NCBI GenBank assembly: GCA_943329105.2
Contig: CALQCP020000097.1
Coordinates: 1-7,882, forward strand
Reading direction: 5' to 3'
From: Chitinophaga pinensis
GTDB lineage: Bacteria; Planctomycetota; Phycisphaerae; Phycisphaerales; SM1A02
DNA: 7,882 nucleotides
Shown: positions 6,986-7,882 of the stretch, piece after piece
Numbering within the stretch: the stretch's first letter is position 1
Layout: each line of letters starts with the position of its first letter
The notes under the pieces: model-generated
Databases searched by the model: none
Seen by the model: the letters and a program-made list of their open reading frames with translations, nothing else
Told to the model about the DNA's origin: nothing
Made by a program: the position numbers and the translations under genes

Positions 6986-7076
6986 AGGTTCTTTCCGAAA
7001 CCGCCGTACGCGGCGCGGGTCAGAATCCTAGCGCGACAACGACCCACAGGGATGACGGAACCAGAAGTTCCAAAGA

Positions 7077-7135
7077 GGGGCGAATTCGGGGCGAATCTAC
7101 CGGGTAAATCGGGTGGGTGAATCCGCAATATTCAC
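7077..7135. promoter_or_regulatory. Possible operator: direct repeat and inverted repeat upstream of ferredoxin
   Basis: GGGGCGAAT occurs twice (7077-7085 and 7088-7096) with an 11-base period, about one helical turn. A 6-bp inverted repeat GTGAAT/ATTCAC (7117-7122, 7130-7135, 7-base spacer) follows. Both lie 90-150 bases upstream of the ferredoxin start and downstream of the neighbouring gene's terminator, where an operator would be expected. I could not place a clear promoter next to them. Chance occurrence is possible. Confidence 0.25.
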
Positions 7136-7152
7136 AAGTAGCAATGAAAAAA

Positions 7153-7184
7153 CCAGCAGGGCCGGCTCTCGCCGGCCCTGCTGG
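7153..7184 (-). terminator. Intrinsic terminator of the 21-residue peptide gene
   Basis: A perfect 14-bp GC-rich stem (7153-7166, CCAGCAGGGCCGGC, with 7171-7184) has a 4-base loop. On the minus strand it is followed directly by a run of six T (complement of A at 7147-7152). It starts 20 bases after the stop codon of the peptide gene at 7205-7270. The plus strand has no T-run after it, so it acts on minus-strand transcription. Confidence 0.93.
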
Positions 7185-7204
7185 TATTGTCCGGTCGAGC
7201 AGAT

Positions 7205-7270
7205 TTACTTGCTCTTCTTCTTCGCGGTCTTCTTAGCTACCTTCTTGGCAGCCTTCTTCTTCTTGGCCAT
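7205..7270 (-). CDS. 21-residue lysine/alanine-rich basic peptide
   Basis: The ATG is the complement of 7268-7270 and the stop TAA the complement of 7205-7207. The product begins MAKKKKAAKKVAKKTA and ends KKKSK: 12 Lys in 21 residues, no acidic residue, built from (A/V/T)AKK-like units. Such repeats resemble the C-terminal tails of histone H1 and bacterial H1-like proteins (for example Chlamydia Hc1), which bind DNA through charge. Here the tail is the whole protein. It is not a fragment of a longer frame, because an in-frame stop lies just upstream (complement of 7289-7291). Support for expression is strong for so small a gene: an AGGGAG ribosome site 7 bases before the ATG, a plausible promoter upstream, and a perfect terminator 20 bases after the stop. 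A DNA-compacting or RNA-binding role is inference. The transcript could instead act mainly as a small RNA. Confidence 0.75.
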   Translation of the reverse strand: MAKKKKAAKKVAKKTAKKKSK

Positions 7271-7277
7271 GGTTTGG

Positions 7278-7283
7278 CTCCCT
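7278..7283 (-). promoter_or_regulatory. Ribosome binding site of the 21-residue peptide gene
   Basis: On the minus strand this reads AGGGAG, with 7 bases to the ATG. It is the best Shine-Dalgarno match in the window and fixes the peptide start. The larger genes nearby have weak or no such site. Confidence 0.75.
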
Positions 7284-7287
7284 TTGT

Positions 7288-7327
7288 GTTACGCGTACGG
7301 GTCGGAGTGATCAGAGGCCCGCGTAAC
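7288..7327 (-). promoter_or_regulatory. Possible leader hairpin of the 21-residue peptide mRNA
   Basis: GTTACGCG (7288-7295) and CGCGTAAC (7320-7327) form a perfect 8-bp inverted repeat around a 24-base interval. In the minus-strand leader this would be a hairpin ending only a few bases upstream of the ribosome site, so it could influence translation. It matches no riboswitch class known to me. Confidence 0.35.
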
Positions 7328-7348
7328 TCGGCTCCTGAACGCTTGTTA

Positions 7349-7377
7349 TTAATACCTGTATCGGCACAGCCTGTGAA
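7349..7377 (-). promoter_or_regulatory. Candidate sigma70-type promoter of the 21-residue peptide gene
   Basis: On the minus strand TTCACA (7372-7377, five of six matches to TTGACA) is followed after exactly 17 bases by TATTAA (7349-7354, four of six matches to TATAAT). Transcription would start near 7342, giving a leader of about 70 bases and a transcript of about 190 bases up to the terminator. Confidence 0.45.
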
Positions 7378-7529
7378 GGGGGTTGAGAAGAATTTTTCTA
7401 AGATTTCTTTGAAAGTGCACTTGATGCACCCCTTCGTGCTGCTACAGGGTGAACTGCAAATCACTGCAAGTGCACGGATTCATCGAGAATTCCCGAGCAA
7501 ATCGCGCGCCCTTTGCAGAGAATGCACCC

Positions 7530-7882
7530 ATGACGACCACTCAGTCATCCCTCTCTTCCGTTGCTGAAGATTCTTTGCATCCACTGCGTATTGTCTTGCA
7601 TGGAGCCCTCGGAAGGATGGGTCAACGCCTCTTGGGGTGCATCTCAACCGAACGCGGATACCTGATTGCGCAATCGATCGACCGCGACAACCAACTGGAA
7701 GTTCTGCCCGGCGGCGCCGATGTGGTGATTGATTTCTCAAGCGACGACGGTGCCATGCGCGCTGCGCAGGCTGCCACCACGCTGGGATGCGCGCTTCTGG
7801 TGGGGACCACTGGACTTTCACAAGCGTCACGTGATGCGATCCAACGTGCATCCACACGGGTACCCGCCATGGTGGCTGCCAA
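7530..7882 (+). CDS. dapB: 4-hydroxy-tetrahydrodipicolinate reductase, N-terminal part (3' end outside window)
   Basis: DapB is a cytoplasmic NAD(P)H-dependent enzyme that reduces hydroxy-tetrahydrodipicolinate to tetrahydrodipicolinate, for diaminopimelate (peptidoglycan) and lysine synthesis. The first 117 codons are present. The nucleotide-binding motif GALGRMG is at 25-31, DVVIDFS at 64-70 and LLVGTTGLS at 89-97. The frame breaks off at VPAMVAA, just where the family's AxNFS motif should follow. Only 32 residues separate GRMG from DVVIDFS, against roughly 55 in E. coli, so this is a compact version of the Rossmann domain. The ATG at 7530 gives a 20-residue Ser/Thr-rich lead-in before IVLHGA. 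The ribosome site is weak, and a TTG at 7575 is a less likely alternative. The 259 bases upstream, shared with the divergent peptide gene, show no clear dapB promoter and no recognisable lysine riboswitch. Confidence 0.93.
   Translation, partial: MTTTQSSLSSVAEDSLHPLRIVLHGALGRMGQRLLGCISTERGYLIAQSIDRDNQLEVLPGGADVVIDFSSDDGAMRAAQAATTLGCALLVGTTGLSQASRDAIQRASTRVPAMVAA

Noticed and set aside
6542..7120. 192-codon plus-strand frame across the repeat array and the ferredoxin gene
   Set aside because: It reads antisense to the ferredoxin and its first codons are the 10-bp repeat, so it is a product of open antisense sequence.
7271..7529. Lysine riboswitch upstream of dapB
   Set aside because: I could not recognise the conserved multi-helix lysine-aptamer core, and the structured part seen (7288-7327) belongs to the minus-strand leader.

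Overview
The window (about 58-60% GC by eye) looks like chromosomal DNA of a free-living planctomycete, most likely of the Phycisphaerae type. This is inference. It rests on paired glycine-rich, membrane-anchored VWA proteins whose domain opens with the FxGIPTxAKxIVYxLDxSxSM type of signature, a secreted ThuA-domain protein joined to a membrane module like those known from planctomycetes, weak Shine-Dalgarno sites on most genes, and an E. coli-type (group II) xylose isomerase. No transposase, integrase, CRISPR array, tRNA or rRNA was seen.

Layout. Positions 1-1570 (+) hold two tandem VWA-domain paralogues, the first cut by the window edge. A group II xylose isomerase (xylA, minus strand, 1577-2908) converges on the second one with a 6-base gap. 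It is divergent from a NhaP2/CvrA-like K+ or Na+/H+ antiporter (2965-4461, +), which ends inside a GTGA tetranucleotide repeat. A minus-strand gene (4522-6033) encodes a signal peptide, a ThuA domain and a three-segment membrane module in one chain. It is divergent from a small arginine-rich conserved hypothetical gene (6078-6500, +).

Positions 6501-6718 carry a 10-bp GATC-containing tandem repeat and a hairpin placed as a shared terminator between convergent genes. A minus-strand seven-iron or 8Fe-type ferredoxin follows (6719-6985). Further right is a compact minus-strand unit: a candidate promoter, a possible leader hairpin, a good Shine-Dalgarno site, a 21-residue lysine/alanine peptide (7205-7270) and a textbook intrinsic terminator (7153-7184). 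The window ends in the first 117 codons of dapB (lysine/peptidoglycan diaminopimelate synthesis).

Most genes look like independent housekeeping or accessory units and not one pathway. The VWA pair is the only same-strand pair of related genes. xylA has no xylB, xylose transporter or regulator beside it. The features that best reward a second look are the 21-residue polycationic micro-gene with its complete expression signals, the ThuA-membrane fusion, the helically phased GATC repeats and the paired VWA proteins.
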